Shown here: positions 54,986-64,000 of the stretch, one piece after another
How positions within the stretch are numbered: the first letter of the stretch is position 1
How the letters are laid out: every line of letters begins with the position of its first letter
Assembly: GCA_002794785.1 (NCBI GenBank)
Contig: NBBA01000010.1
Span: 1,674,001-1,738,000, forward strand
Reading direction: 5' to 3'
Source of the DNA: Coniferiporia sulphurascens
Lineage: Eukaryota > Basidiomycota > Agaricomycetes > Hymenochaetales > Hymenochaetaceae
Length of the DNA: 64,000 nucleotides
Notes under the pieces: model-generated
Told to the model about the DNA's origin: nothing
What the model saw: the letters and a program-made list of their open reading frames with translations, nothing else
Databases searched by the model: none
Translations under genes and position numbers: made by a program

Positions 54986-56477
54986 GGCACAGACACCTGT
55001 AAGGAATTCGTACAAGCCGCTCATGCCCTTGGGGCCACCCCCCATGTCCAAGTCTTCATGGACAGCTCATGCATCGACTCCAAGTCGGGCTCAGCCATCT
55101 GCACAATGCTCGGCACCACTCGCCTCCGGTCTCGCAGACTGGAGGCCCCCACATGTGCTACAGCCACAGACGCCAAGGAATTCTCCCTTGCCATGGCCCC
55201 AGGCTGGGTCGTGTGCCGACTCCCGGCCCAGCTGTGTGTCGCATCAGATGTCTTCTTTCTGTCTGATTCACTGACCGCACTCCACCTCTTCCGAACATGG
55301 GCTGCCATCCCAGGTGCCCATCTCCTACACATCTGGAAAGTGGGTGTGGAGACTCTGCTGGACTCGTACCCCCAGCTCACCATACATTTTGTGTGGTGTC
55401 CCAGCCACTCGGACATCCCTGGGAATGAATGGGCTGACACGGAAGCAAAACTGGTGACAGAACTCCCACCATCCGACCTCAGACCCTCCACCTCAGTGCT
55501 CAAAGAGGTAGCCATCCGCATGCTCATGGAACAGTGGACACTCTTGCTCGCCCGCCCACTCACCTCAACTGCCGACAAATACTTGGCAGTACACGGCCTC
55601 CCATCCCGCTGACCCTGCAAACTGCTTATGCACTCAGTCGACCACCCTCACAGTGAGCTCTCTGCAGTTGCTCAGGTCCTCTGCTGTGCCGGTCCCTATG
55701 GGGGCTACTGGCTGAGCTTTGACTCAGCCTACTGGCACAGGCACAGCCTGATTTCACACTGCAGGTGGCACAACCACCCCCCATGGCCTGTGCAGTCGAC
55801 TGCCCATATCTTAGGCGGCTGTAGCACCTTCCACCCATGGATACAATGTGTATGGCCTCTGTGAGACCCTCTCCCAGTCCACCACTCAGAGTGGGCTGAT
55901 GAAAACCACCTCCTGGTTCTGCACCATTGGCTAAAACTAACAGGGCACCTGAACCGCCTCTCAGACCACGCCACAGGTGCCATTTGACTGGCTTTCGCCA
56001 AGATGGACCTGGATGGCCACCCGACCGACAAGGATATGGACCTGGACCTCCTACGGGACTACATGCATCATATGCTTGGACCCAGAACCCAGGACTCGGA
56101 CCTGGCCCTCTTGGAGCCATCAGGTACACTCCCCCCCTTTTCCTTTGAATAATTGCCTGCCTTTTGAATTCCTTTGAATATGTCTCGGCCAACACTCTCA
56201 TCACCCCCTTCCCAATTCTAAGCTTCTTACCTTAACCTGCCCTCACCCGCTTGGTTTATTCGTAGCGATATGTACTCCTCCCTCCTTTTCATCATCTTCT
56301 TCTAAATAGGGACTCTTCACATGCCAGCACCCTCAGGGGAGCAGAGCCCCCACCCAGTTTTGTGCGATGCACAATGACAGGCGCCTCTGTTGTTATGTAG
56401 CTATGGCCCCCCCTTTGGGGGGGCAACTTGTAATTATGTAATACTGCAGGAATAATAATTTAAATTTAAAAAAAAGA
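54986..56477 (+). mobile_element. LINE-k: RNase H and C-terminus of ORF2 with 3' end
   Basis: RNase H motifs are VFMDSS (about 55052), FLSDSLTALHLF (about 55256) and HSDIPGNEWADTEAK (about 55408). The C-terminal domain follows, with stops at 55610 (TGA after GLPSR), 55862 and about 55986. The 3' UTR has a perfect 8-bp stem hairpin (56406-56424) and an A-rich tail ending at about 56477. The catalytic Asp and Glu positions of RNase H look kept. Confidence 0.87.
56406..56424 (+). ncRNA. 3' UTR hairpin of the LINE family (representative: LINE-k)
   Basis: GCCCCCCC, loop TTT, GGGGGGGC forms a perfect 8-bp stem about 30 bases before the A-rich tail. Equivalents lie at 33300-33312, 37929-37947, 49665-49682 (minus strand), 50731-50749 and 59596-59614, with different loops. 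It is probably part of the element RNA recognised by the RT; this is not a separate gene. Confidence 0.7.
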
Positions 56478-59400
56478 TTGCTGAGCATGCCCACTCAGAG
56501 GGCCTCGTCTGTTCAGTCCTAGCAGTCGACATTCAGGGGTTTTTCGACTCGGTGCACCCCCAACTCCTACACCAACAATTGCTGGACCTCGGTTGCATGC
56601 CTGATATGGCCAACTGGTGCTTGTCCTTCATGATGGATCAGCAGGTCACTGTCTCATTTGACAGCACCACCCTCCCTACCACCCCAAAACCCGACCTCGG
56701 CACCCCCCAGGGGTCACTGGTATCCCCCATCCTGTCGACAATTTTCACAGGCATGGTCCTCTGGCACTTTCACCAAGCCAGCACCACTGCCCTTGCATAT
56801 GTTGATGACCACTTATTCATATGTGTAGGTCCCTCTGTGGCATCCAACTGCCGTGCTCTTGCCCATGCCTACCACCAACTCGACACCCTCTTCGGCACCA
56901 TTGGCCTCAACATTGAAGCTGCTAAGATGGAGTGTCTCCATTTCCACCCTCCTCAGCGATGAACCGGCTACGATGGCTGGGACACCACCAGCATTCAGGT
57001 CACACCCAATACCCTGATCCACCCCTCAATCCCACTGCGATGGCTGGGAATTTGGTGGGACCTGGGCCTCTCGTTCAAGCCCCATGTCGAGTGTATGCAC
57101 TCCAAGGAACTCTCAGCCCTCACCGCCCTCTGCATCCTGGGTAACACCCAACACGGAATATCGGCACTACTTCTCCACCGCCTCTACACCTCCTGCATTC
57201 GCTCAGTCCTGTCATGGGGAGTGCCAGTCTGGTACCATGGCTGCCACCAAAAAACACTGGTAAACTGCCTTCAGACGGTGCAAAACACGGCCTGTCGATG
57301 GATTTTGGGCATCTTCAAGGGTGCCTCCCCCCATTCCACTAACTTTCTCTGTTCCATTCCCCCTTTAACTTTCTATTTTGAGTATATAAAGACTACCCAT
57401 TCCCTTTGCCTCTGGTGCACTCCTCACTCTATTGGCCACAAACTTTTTAAAAATGTAGCTAATAGACCCTTCTCCCTTTCTCTGCAGGTCCGAGCCCCTT
57501 GGGTTCAACAAGTCCCTGCATACATGCATCCCCATGGATGGACTCCCTGGCATTCACCAAAGGCCAAGTCCACTTCACCACCCCCGTCACCCCCATCAGC
57601 GCTGACACCTGCAAACAGTTCATGAGTGCTGCACAGGCCCTAGGCTCCACCCCCCACATCCAGGTATTCACCGACAGCTCCTGCATTGACGATAAGTCGG
57701 GCTCTGCCATATGTGCAATGCTAGGCCCCACCCACCTCTGGTCATGATGACTGGGGTCCCCCACCTGCACCATGGCCATGGATGCCAAGGAGTTTTCCCT
57801 TGCTATGGCCCCAGGCTGGGTCGCATGCCGCCTCCCCGCACAACTGCATGTTGCATCGGACCTGTTCTTTCTGTCTGATTTGCTGACTGCTCTCCACCTT
57901 TTCCGCACATGGGCTGCCGCCCCTGGTGCCCACCTCCTCCACATCTGGAAGGTGGGTGTGGAAACCCTGCTGTTACAATTTTCCCTTACTTTTCCCCTAA
58001 TGTGCTGACTCACTTCCTCTTCGTCATCATCAGTCAGCACAACTCCCCCATTTCTCTGCCTTACTCATCCTTATTCGCCTTGCGCCATACGATGACATGA
58101 TGACACCTTATTGCACCATCATGATGTGCTTTGCTTACTGATAGCCCTACTTGTATTACCAAGGCATTCCTTGGGTTTCCATGACCTTCTATAGTCTGGT
58201 AAACTACCCTACACAGGCCGCTACAGTAGTAAACGCATTGAGTAGCATATAAGCATGTAACTTCAGTAGCACAAGCCCCAAGCTTGTGCTCTTTGTTCAT
58301 ACAAGCCCATTATCTGCTACCACCAGTCTACTGTGTGCCCCTTGGCCATTAGTCGCTTCGTCGTAACCCGACTCAGCTAAGAAGCACCTTGCGTCCACAT
58401 CGTCGATCAGGAAGCCCCACCGACGATCACTTTCGACTTATGACATCTAGGAAGCCCCATTGCCGTCACCACCAGTCCTGATGATCAGGAAGCCCCAACG
58501 TCGATCAGGAAGCCCCAATGTCGATCACCACGTAACCGTTGAGCTTAACACCTGCTGGATTCGTACCCCAAGCTCACCGTCCATTTCATCTGGTGCCCTG
58601 GCCACTCAGACATCCTGGGAAATGAATGGGCTGACATGGAAGCAAAGCTAGCAACAGAGCTTCCCCTGTCCGACCTTAAGCCATCCACCTCCACACTAAA
58701 AGAAGACGCCATCCACACCCTCATGGACCAATGGATGCTCTCACTTGCCCGCCCCCTTGCCTCAACCTCCAACAAATACTTGGCAGTGCATGGCCTCCCT
58801 TCTCGCCGACCTAGAAAGCTGCTCATGCATTTGGTCGACCATCCATGCAGTGAGCTATCCACAGTGGCTCAGGTCCTCTGCCACACCAGTCCCTACAGGG
58901 GCTACTGGCTGAGCTTTGACTCAGCCTACTGATGCAGGCACAGCCTGATCTCACACTGTCAGTGGCACAACCACCCACCATGGCCCACACAGTCGACTGC
59001 CCACATCCTCAGCGGCTGCAGTACATTCCACCCATGGATACGATGCATATGGCCACCACGGACCCCCTCCCTGTCCACCACTCAGAGTGGGCTGACGAAA
59101 ACCGCCTCCCGGTTTTGTGCCACTGGCTTAAGCTGACAGGGCACCTTAACTGCCTCTCAGACCACACCACAGGCACCATACAGCTAGCCTTTGCTGCAAT
59201 GGAGCTCAACGGCCACCCAACTGATGAAGATATGGACCTGGACCTCCTATGGGACTACATGCATTGTATGCTCGGACCTCAAACCCAGGACTCGGACCCA
59301 GCCCTTTTGGGGCTGTCAGGTACACTCCCCCCTTTTCCTCTTGATTAATGCCTGCCTTTCAAATTCCCATGAATATGTCCCAGCCAGCACTCTTGCCATC

Positions 59401-59664
59401 CCTTTCCCACTTCTAAGCTTCTTACCTTGCCTGCCCTCATCCTTTTGGCATGTTCATAGCAATATGTATCCCTCCTTCTCTAGTTTTCTTACTAAATAGG
59501 GGCTCTTCACACTTTGGCACCCCTCAGGGAGCAGAGCCCCTGCCCAGTTTTGTGCAATGCGCAATGACAGGCGCCTCCATTGTTATGTAGTTAGGGCCCC
59601 CCCTTTGGGGGGGCAGCTTGTAATTATGTAATACTGCAGGAATAATTTTAAAAAAAAAAAAAAA
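56478..59664 (+). mobile_element. LINE-l: longest ORF2 fragment (RT to 3' end), carrying LTR1-K
   Basis: It begins in the RT (AHSEGLVCSVLAVDIQGFFD). Landmarks are GTPQGSLVSPILSTIF (about 56700), ALAYVDDHLFICVG (about 56790), the thumb, and RNase H (VFTDSSCIDDKSGSA, about 57663; GHSDILGNEWAD, after LTR1-K). A TGA at 56960 and a probable 1-bp deletion near 57535 break the frame before RNase H; paired stops follow near 57745. The C-terminal part is at 58556-59348. The 3' UTR has a perfect hairpin (59596-59614) and an A16-17 tail. This is the best single view of RT plus RNase H in this LINE family. Confidence 0.88.
57971..58550 (+). repeat. Solo LTR1-K in LINE-l, with internal duplication
   Basis: A 580-bp LTR with perfect duplications CCTGC (57966-57970 and 58551-58555). 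It is about 20 bp longer than its relatives because AGGAAGCCCCAAYGTCGATC is present twice in tandem (about 58487-58526). Confidence 0.95.
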
Positions 59665-60680
59665 AGTCGGCCATGTCTGGCACACAGCCAAGGTCCAACA
59701 GTTGTTGGTGTAGGAGTTGTGAGTGTACCAAGTCAAAGAAACCCTGAATGTTGACCACTAGGGCTGAACAGACAAGGCCCTCTGAGTGGGCCCATTCCAC
59801 AATCTGTAAAAGGTGTTGGGCAGCATCATAGACTGAATGGCCTTGGTGCCCCCCATATTGGTTAGGTGGCAGCCAGTCCCGCATATTGGTGAGGAACTGG
59901 AGCTGGTTAGCTATTATCTTTTTGAGGAGTTTCCCTAGGGTCTCCTCAAGGGTAATGGGCTGGTATGATCATGGAGAGAAGGGGTCCTTCTTGTTCAGCT
60001 TCTGGAGCATAACCACCTTTGCCGCCTGCCAGCACTTGGAGTGGTGCCCCAAGCATAGACAGTCATTGAAAAGTGAAAGAATCTCATCAGGGTAAGCATC
60101 CACTACCCATTTAAGGGGGCGGTAACCTATTCCTGAGAGGCCTGGAGCCGACAAGTTGGAGGTATCGGCCAGTACCCCTGTAAGCTCCATTAGGAGGATG
60201 GGTGGGGCTGCTGCTTGGGGAGGGTGGGGCATGAAGAAGGTTTCACAGAAGAGCTCACCTTTCTTGGCATCCGACTGGGTGAAGGATCTGTCTTGTTTTT
60301 TCAGTGAGGGGATGGGTGTGGGTTGGGTACCAAGGCTGCACTTGGCCCAGTTCCATATGTTGGAGGCATCCACTTCCGATGCTTGGTCAGCATAGAACTG
60401 TCATTTTGCTGTCCTAATGCCCCTCTTGAATGCATGTCGAGCTGATGAACGCTGTAGGGGTGGGTGGCCATCGAGATTGCCGTTAGTAAAGTCTTGCAGT
60501 GGGGTGACCACCATGGGACTTCAGTTTTTGACGGTTTGGTGAGATGGGTGAATGGCTGGAGAGCGGTGACCATGGAGTCGATAACCACCTTGGCTTTGGT
60601 GTCCAGGGAGTGGGTGTCATGTCCCAGCAGGCAGAAGGCATCTGCAAGGAGGGGGAAGGCGATGTCGGTCCACTCCTCCT
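59665..60680 (-). pseudogene. LINE-m ORF2, linker and N-terminal RT region
   Basis: It continues ORF2 beyond LTR1-L: the linker (EVPWWSPHCKTLLTAIS), then after a frame change near 60350 the early RT motifs (LSAPGLSGIGYRPLKW, KVVMLQKLNKKDPFSP with a stop at 59969, then LLKKIIANQLQFL and VVNIQGFFD). It ends in DMAD at 59665, before the catalytic YVDD box. Confidence 0.82.
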
Positions 60681-61238
60681 TGTTAAGCTCAATGGTTACG
60701 CGGTGATCGACGTCGGGGCTTCCTGATCATCGGAACTGATGGTACAGCAACGGGGCTTCCTAGATGTCGTAGGTCAAGGATGATCGTCGATGGGGCTTCC
60801 TGATCGGCGATGTGAGCGCAGTAAGCTTCTGTATTGGGTCGGGTTACGACGAAGCGACTTATGGCCAAGTGGCACACAGTAGATGGATGGTAGCAGATAA
60901 TGGGCTTGTATGAACAAAGAGCACAAGCTTAGGGCTTGTGCTACTGAAGTTACATGCTTATATGCTACTCTATGTGTTTACTACTGTAGCGGCCTGTGTA
61001 GGGTAGTTTACCAGACTATGGGAGGTCATGGGACACCAAAGAATACCTTGGTAATACAAGTAGGGCTATCAGTAAGCAAAGCATGTCATGATGGTGCAAT
61101 GAGGCGTCATCATGGCGTCTTATGGCACTAGGCGAGTAAGGATGAGTAAGGCAGAGAAATGGGGGAGTTGCGCTGACTGATGATTATGAAGATAAGGTTA
61201 GTCAGCGCAGTAAGGGAAAGTAAAGGAAAATTGTAACA
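60681..61238 (-). repeat. Solo LTR1-L in LINE-m
   Basis: A complete 558-bp LTR with perfect duplications CTCCT (60676-60680 and 61239-61243), inserted in the linker between endonuclease and RT. Confidence 0.95.
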
Positions 61239-61239
61239 C

Positions 61240-62039
61240 TCCTTGTCAGCTGGTAACAGCCGGCATGTTTTTAAGGTGGGAGGTGGCCGAAAGGGCAGTG
61301 ACCATCATAGGAGAGTGTGGTTGGACAGTGGGGAGGGGTTGGAGGTGGCCGAGTCTAGGATCGAGTCAGGGTTGACCACAGGTGGGGCCCAGATCATGTC
61401 AATAGGGCACTGGCATCTCTGGCTGTCAGGCCTTGAGTCAGAATCTGGTAGGTGTGCTGGCGCTAGGCCATGTCCTCGGAAGAAGTCATTGAGGGGTTGG
61501 GCCCCCAAATCATCCCTTCTCAGGACAGGGAAAACGGACCATGTATGGTGGTGATGGTTGAAGTCACCTGCCATGAGTAGGGAGGTGGCTATTGCCGAGG
61601 GGAGAGAAAAAAGGAAGGACTCACCTGGGTACTGGGGGGAGGTGTTTTCCCTATCCGGGCGGTGCATGCCATAGTAGTTGAACACCTGGAGGGTGAGGTG
61701 GGATCGTACCTCTATTGTCAGGACATCGGTGCCATTTGACGCGGCTCTGAGGATTGACCATGAGGTAGGGGGGAGGGCCTTGGAGACATATGTGACCACT
61801 TGAGGCCGGGTCTCTGGTGGTAGGATGGGTATGTAGCCTGGGATGGTTGGGACATTGAGGACCAGAGTGCCTTTCAGGTTGGTAAGTGAGGGTTGCAGTC
61901 CTATTTGATACCAGGGGGGTTCCTGGATAGGAATTAGGTGCTGGGGGGAGGGGTCAGTTGTAAGGACAGAGATTAGGGAATGTATCGCTGCAAGTGAGTG
62001 GGCAGCATTCCACTGCATGACAGAGAGCATCTCTATCAT
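61240..62039 (-). pseudogene. LINE-m ORF2, APE-type endonuclease domain
   Basis: The ORF starts at 62039, inside the ORF1 stop. A continuous 244-codon frame covers the whole endonuclease: MQWNAAHS, IQEPPWYQIG, VVTYVSK, FNYYGMH, MAGDFNHHHHTW and CPIDMIWAP, which are the metal- and DNA-binding motifs of exonuclease/endonuclease/phosphatase enzymes. This nuclease nicks target DNA to prime reverse transcription. A TGA at 61305 ends the frame; the same frame continues with WSLPFRPPPTLKTCRLLPA up to LTR1-L. Confidence 0.88.
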
Positions 62040-64000
62040 ATTTCCTCCATCTGTTCATTGGTGGGGTCAGCGGTGAGGGCCTCTTCGATTTGGCGATAAC
62101 GCCTCTTTTTGGGGCATGCCAGCAGGGTGGCGGGGTGGTCACTCTTGCAGTTGATGCAGAGGCAGGGGTGAGGGCATGTGTCGCCCTCTGGCACTGCATC
62201 AGTTGTGCAGTGGGCACATGATTTGCAGTGATTGCGGGTCAAATGGGCACCCATGCAGTCAGTGCAGCAGGGTTGGGCGCAGCAGCCCTTGGTTCCATGG
62301 CCGAGGCCCTGACACCTCTCACATTGTGTGAGGGTGGGGCAGATGGGTGGGAATGAGAGCCGGAGGGCTGATCCGAACATCCACATGTGTGGCCTCTTGA
62401 GGAGGCACTCGCATATGGAGCCATCAGGGTTGACAAAGGAGAAAGCCACGGGGCATCTGTCAAGAGTCGGCAGGTGTTCCTCAGTGGCGGCGAAGTGCAG
62501 GTTGACTACAAAGTCAAGGTTGCAGAGTGCCGGGTTGTGCCGGATTTCGGCCATGAGGGCCTTCTCAGTGATGGTGTGTCCGTTCTGGCCAAACAGAAAG
62601 TCTTTGCAGGGCACCATTGAGATGCGGAGGGCAGACTGGGGGCAGACTCTGGAGGGGTTCAGAGAGAAGGCTGTTGGGATGGTAATCCCCACCATGATGC
62701 ACTCTGTGCACATATGGGAAGCATAGGCCATGGAGTGGCAATCAATGATTGTCTCCATGGTCAGGTTAGCAGAGGACAGATGCATTGCAAACATGGTCAC
62801 AATGTTCCCCTTCACATTGAAAGAGGAGGACAGAACTGGGACTTGGTCTGCAGTGGGGAGGGCAGTGAAGAACTCACGGGAGGTTTTCGTCAGGGCCATT
62901 GCTGACCTCTAGTTTTCGGCCCATATGCCAACAGTCAGGGTGAGTACCAAGGTGGGGTCCTTGGCATACATAGTGGGTGGGGGGGGCACCTTGTGCTGCC
63001 GCTTCTTCTTCTTCAGCGTCAGGTTGATGACTGCTCCTGTGGCCGGAGCCACTGGAGATGGGTTGGCGGTTGTCAGGGGGGCCATGGCTGTGGCCACCTG
63101 GGCATAGGAGGTGGGGGCTGTCAGGTTGGCTGCCTGGGCGGTGGTTTGTTGCTGTTGTTGTTGTTGCTGTTGTTGACATGGGGTGGGCCTAGAGCTGATA
63201 GAAGCCATCTGACAAGAAATGGAAGTGATGTCAGTTGTCAGGTGTTTGACCGCATCGGTCAGCGCCTTCATCTCTGGGGTTACTGGGAGGGTGGCAGGGG
63301 TCCTGGCGATGGCCGGGGGGTTCTGCTGGGGGGGAGCCGGGGTGAAGGGTTCTGGGAGGGCGATTTCATTCCCCCTCTTCATGTAGTTGTAGGCCATCTC
63401 TGCATTGCGGAGGATCAGGAAATGGGGGTCCCTCTTGTCCTCCCATAGGTGTGCTATTGTCTGCTGGGCATTCCATAGGAGATCCCCTACAAACTGCGCT
63501 GCCTGAATGTCGGTGTCGGTGACTGTGGCGTTCCTGGTCTTTGTGTCGAAGTCTTCAAGAGCATGGGAGATGGCGTACATAAATCCCAAGGTGTGGGGTT
63601 CATAGTGTTCCTGGGTAGGGGGTCCCCTTGGTGTGAGGGGTGACATGGCGGCAGAGGGGCGTTTCTGTCCGAGGCTCACGCCTCCCACCTGTTGCGGGGG
63701 GGTATGGGGGTCCACTGCCATTCCTGGGGCAGCTGTTTTGCCGAAGTCGTTGGAACTGTGTATCGATCCTACCAAGGAGGCTGGGGAGCCTGCGCAGGAT
63801 GCATGCTGTGACTTGTTACACACTTGGGCTGTAAAGTTGTATGCTGACACCAATTGGGAATCGCCGATGTTGGGGGAGGGGGCCAGGACATCCAGGGAGG
63901 ATGCCATGGGGGGGAAACTGGTAGAGTAGGGGATGGGGGTTGCCTCGCACTGGGCGGTGGTGGCAGCCTCTGCAGCCATGTTGGCAGCCGTTTCGGCGGC
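62036..64000 (-). pseudogene. LINE-m ORF1 (N-terminus outside window), one internal stop
   Basis: A single frame from the window edge to TGA at 62036, broken by one TAG at about 62909. The N-terminal part is Ala/Pro-rich. Then come EPHTLGFMYAISHALEDFD (about 63550-63605), AAQFVGDLLWNAQQT (about 63460-63505), and a glutamine run of eleven (about 63140-63175, imperfect CAA/CAG repeat). The C-terminal half has knuckles CERCQGLGHGTKGC, CTDCMGAHLTRNHC and CINCKSDHPATLLAC (about 62115-62330). ORF1 is expected to coat element RNA. The TAG corresponds to a CAG-like codon, so it fits C-to-T change. Confidence 0.87.

Larger units (their letters stand above)
59665..64000 (-). mobile_element. LINE-m: 5' half of a LINE, runs off the right edge
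   Basis: Reading leftward: ORF1 from the window edge to 62036, the ATGA overlap, the endonuclease, the linker (with LTR1-L inserted), and the start of the RT, ending at 59665 against the tail of LINE-l. Together with LINE-l it gives almost the whole coding capacity of the family. Confidence 0.88.

Noticed and set aside
2..64000. Reassigned genetic code, suggested by many in-frame TGA codons
   Set aside because: TGG is used normally for tryptophan, the TGA positions match arginine or other unrelated residues in sister copies, and C-to-T change at CpG explains them.

Overview
The window looks like transposon-packed genomic DNA of a mushroom-forming basidiomycete (Agaricomycetes). The evidence is short GT-AG introns, a KDZ (Kyakuja-type) transposase with its CxC-type cysteine domain, a Plavaka-type transposase, chromodomain Ty3/gypsy elements and Tad1-like LINEs with an APE endonuclease and an RNase H. 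No prokaryotic genes, rRNA genes, tRNA genes or CRISPR arrays were seen. The only host-type gene is an Spt5-like NGN/KOW gene, and it is broken twice.

Layout from left to right. 2-5528: the 3' two thirds of a Ty3/gypsy chromovirus (copy 1, + strand), with a second LTR nested in its 3' LTR; it sits directly in a decayed Plavaka transposase gene (5529-8485). 9251-31417: the Spt5-like gene, split by a 19.8-kb KDZ DNA transposon (9661-29498) and again by a solo LTR (30330-30893). The KDZ element has inverted repeats of about 250 bp whose outer 112 bp match exactly, a perfect 8-bp target duplication (GTGGATGA), repeat arrays inside both ends, a transposase gene (- strand), a second - strand gene of a transposase-associated type, and a large + strand gene of unknown function. 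Two solo LTRs lie in exons of that last gene. 31532-32824: an unplaced ORF followed by an LTR-like segment.

32825-64000 is a nest of about a dozen LINE fragments in both orientations, plus a second chromovirus copy (40369-47386, - strand). LINEs sit in LINEs, solo LTRs sit in LINEs, and LTRs sit in LTRs. Twelve copies of one LTR family (about 560 bp, here LTR1) and two of another (about 425 bp, LTR2) occur. All ten LTR1 copies that are not the 3' LTR of a visible element have perfect 5-bp target duplications; one LTR2 copy has a perfect duplication and the other matches at 4 of 5 bases.

How the parts relate: the chromoviruses carry pol (protease remnant, RT, RNase H, integrase, chromodomain) and then, downstream of pol, a third ORF with a membrane segment and two CCHC knuckles. 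The LINEs carry ORF1 (three CCHC-like knuckles) and ORF2 (endonuclease, RT, RNase H), linked by a four-base ATGA stop/start overlap, and end in a GC hairpin close to the tail. Nearly every coding region has in-frame TGA stops where a relative has an arginine or other codon, as expected from C-to-T decay at CpG, so most of these genes are relics. The best candidates for undescribed biology are the KDZ element with its passenger genes and the chromovirus third ORF.
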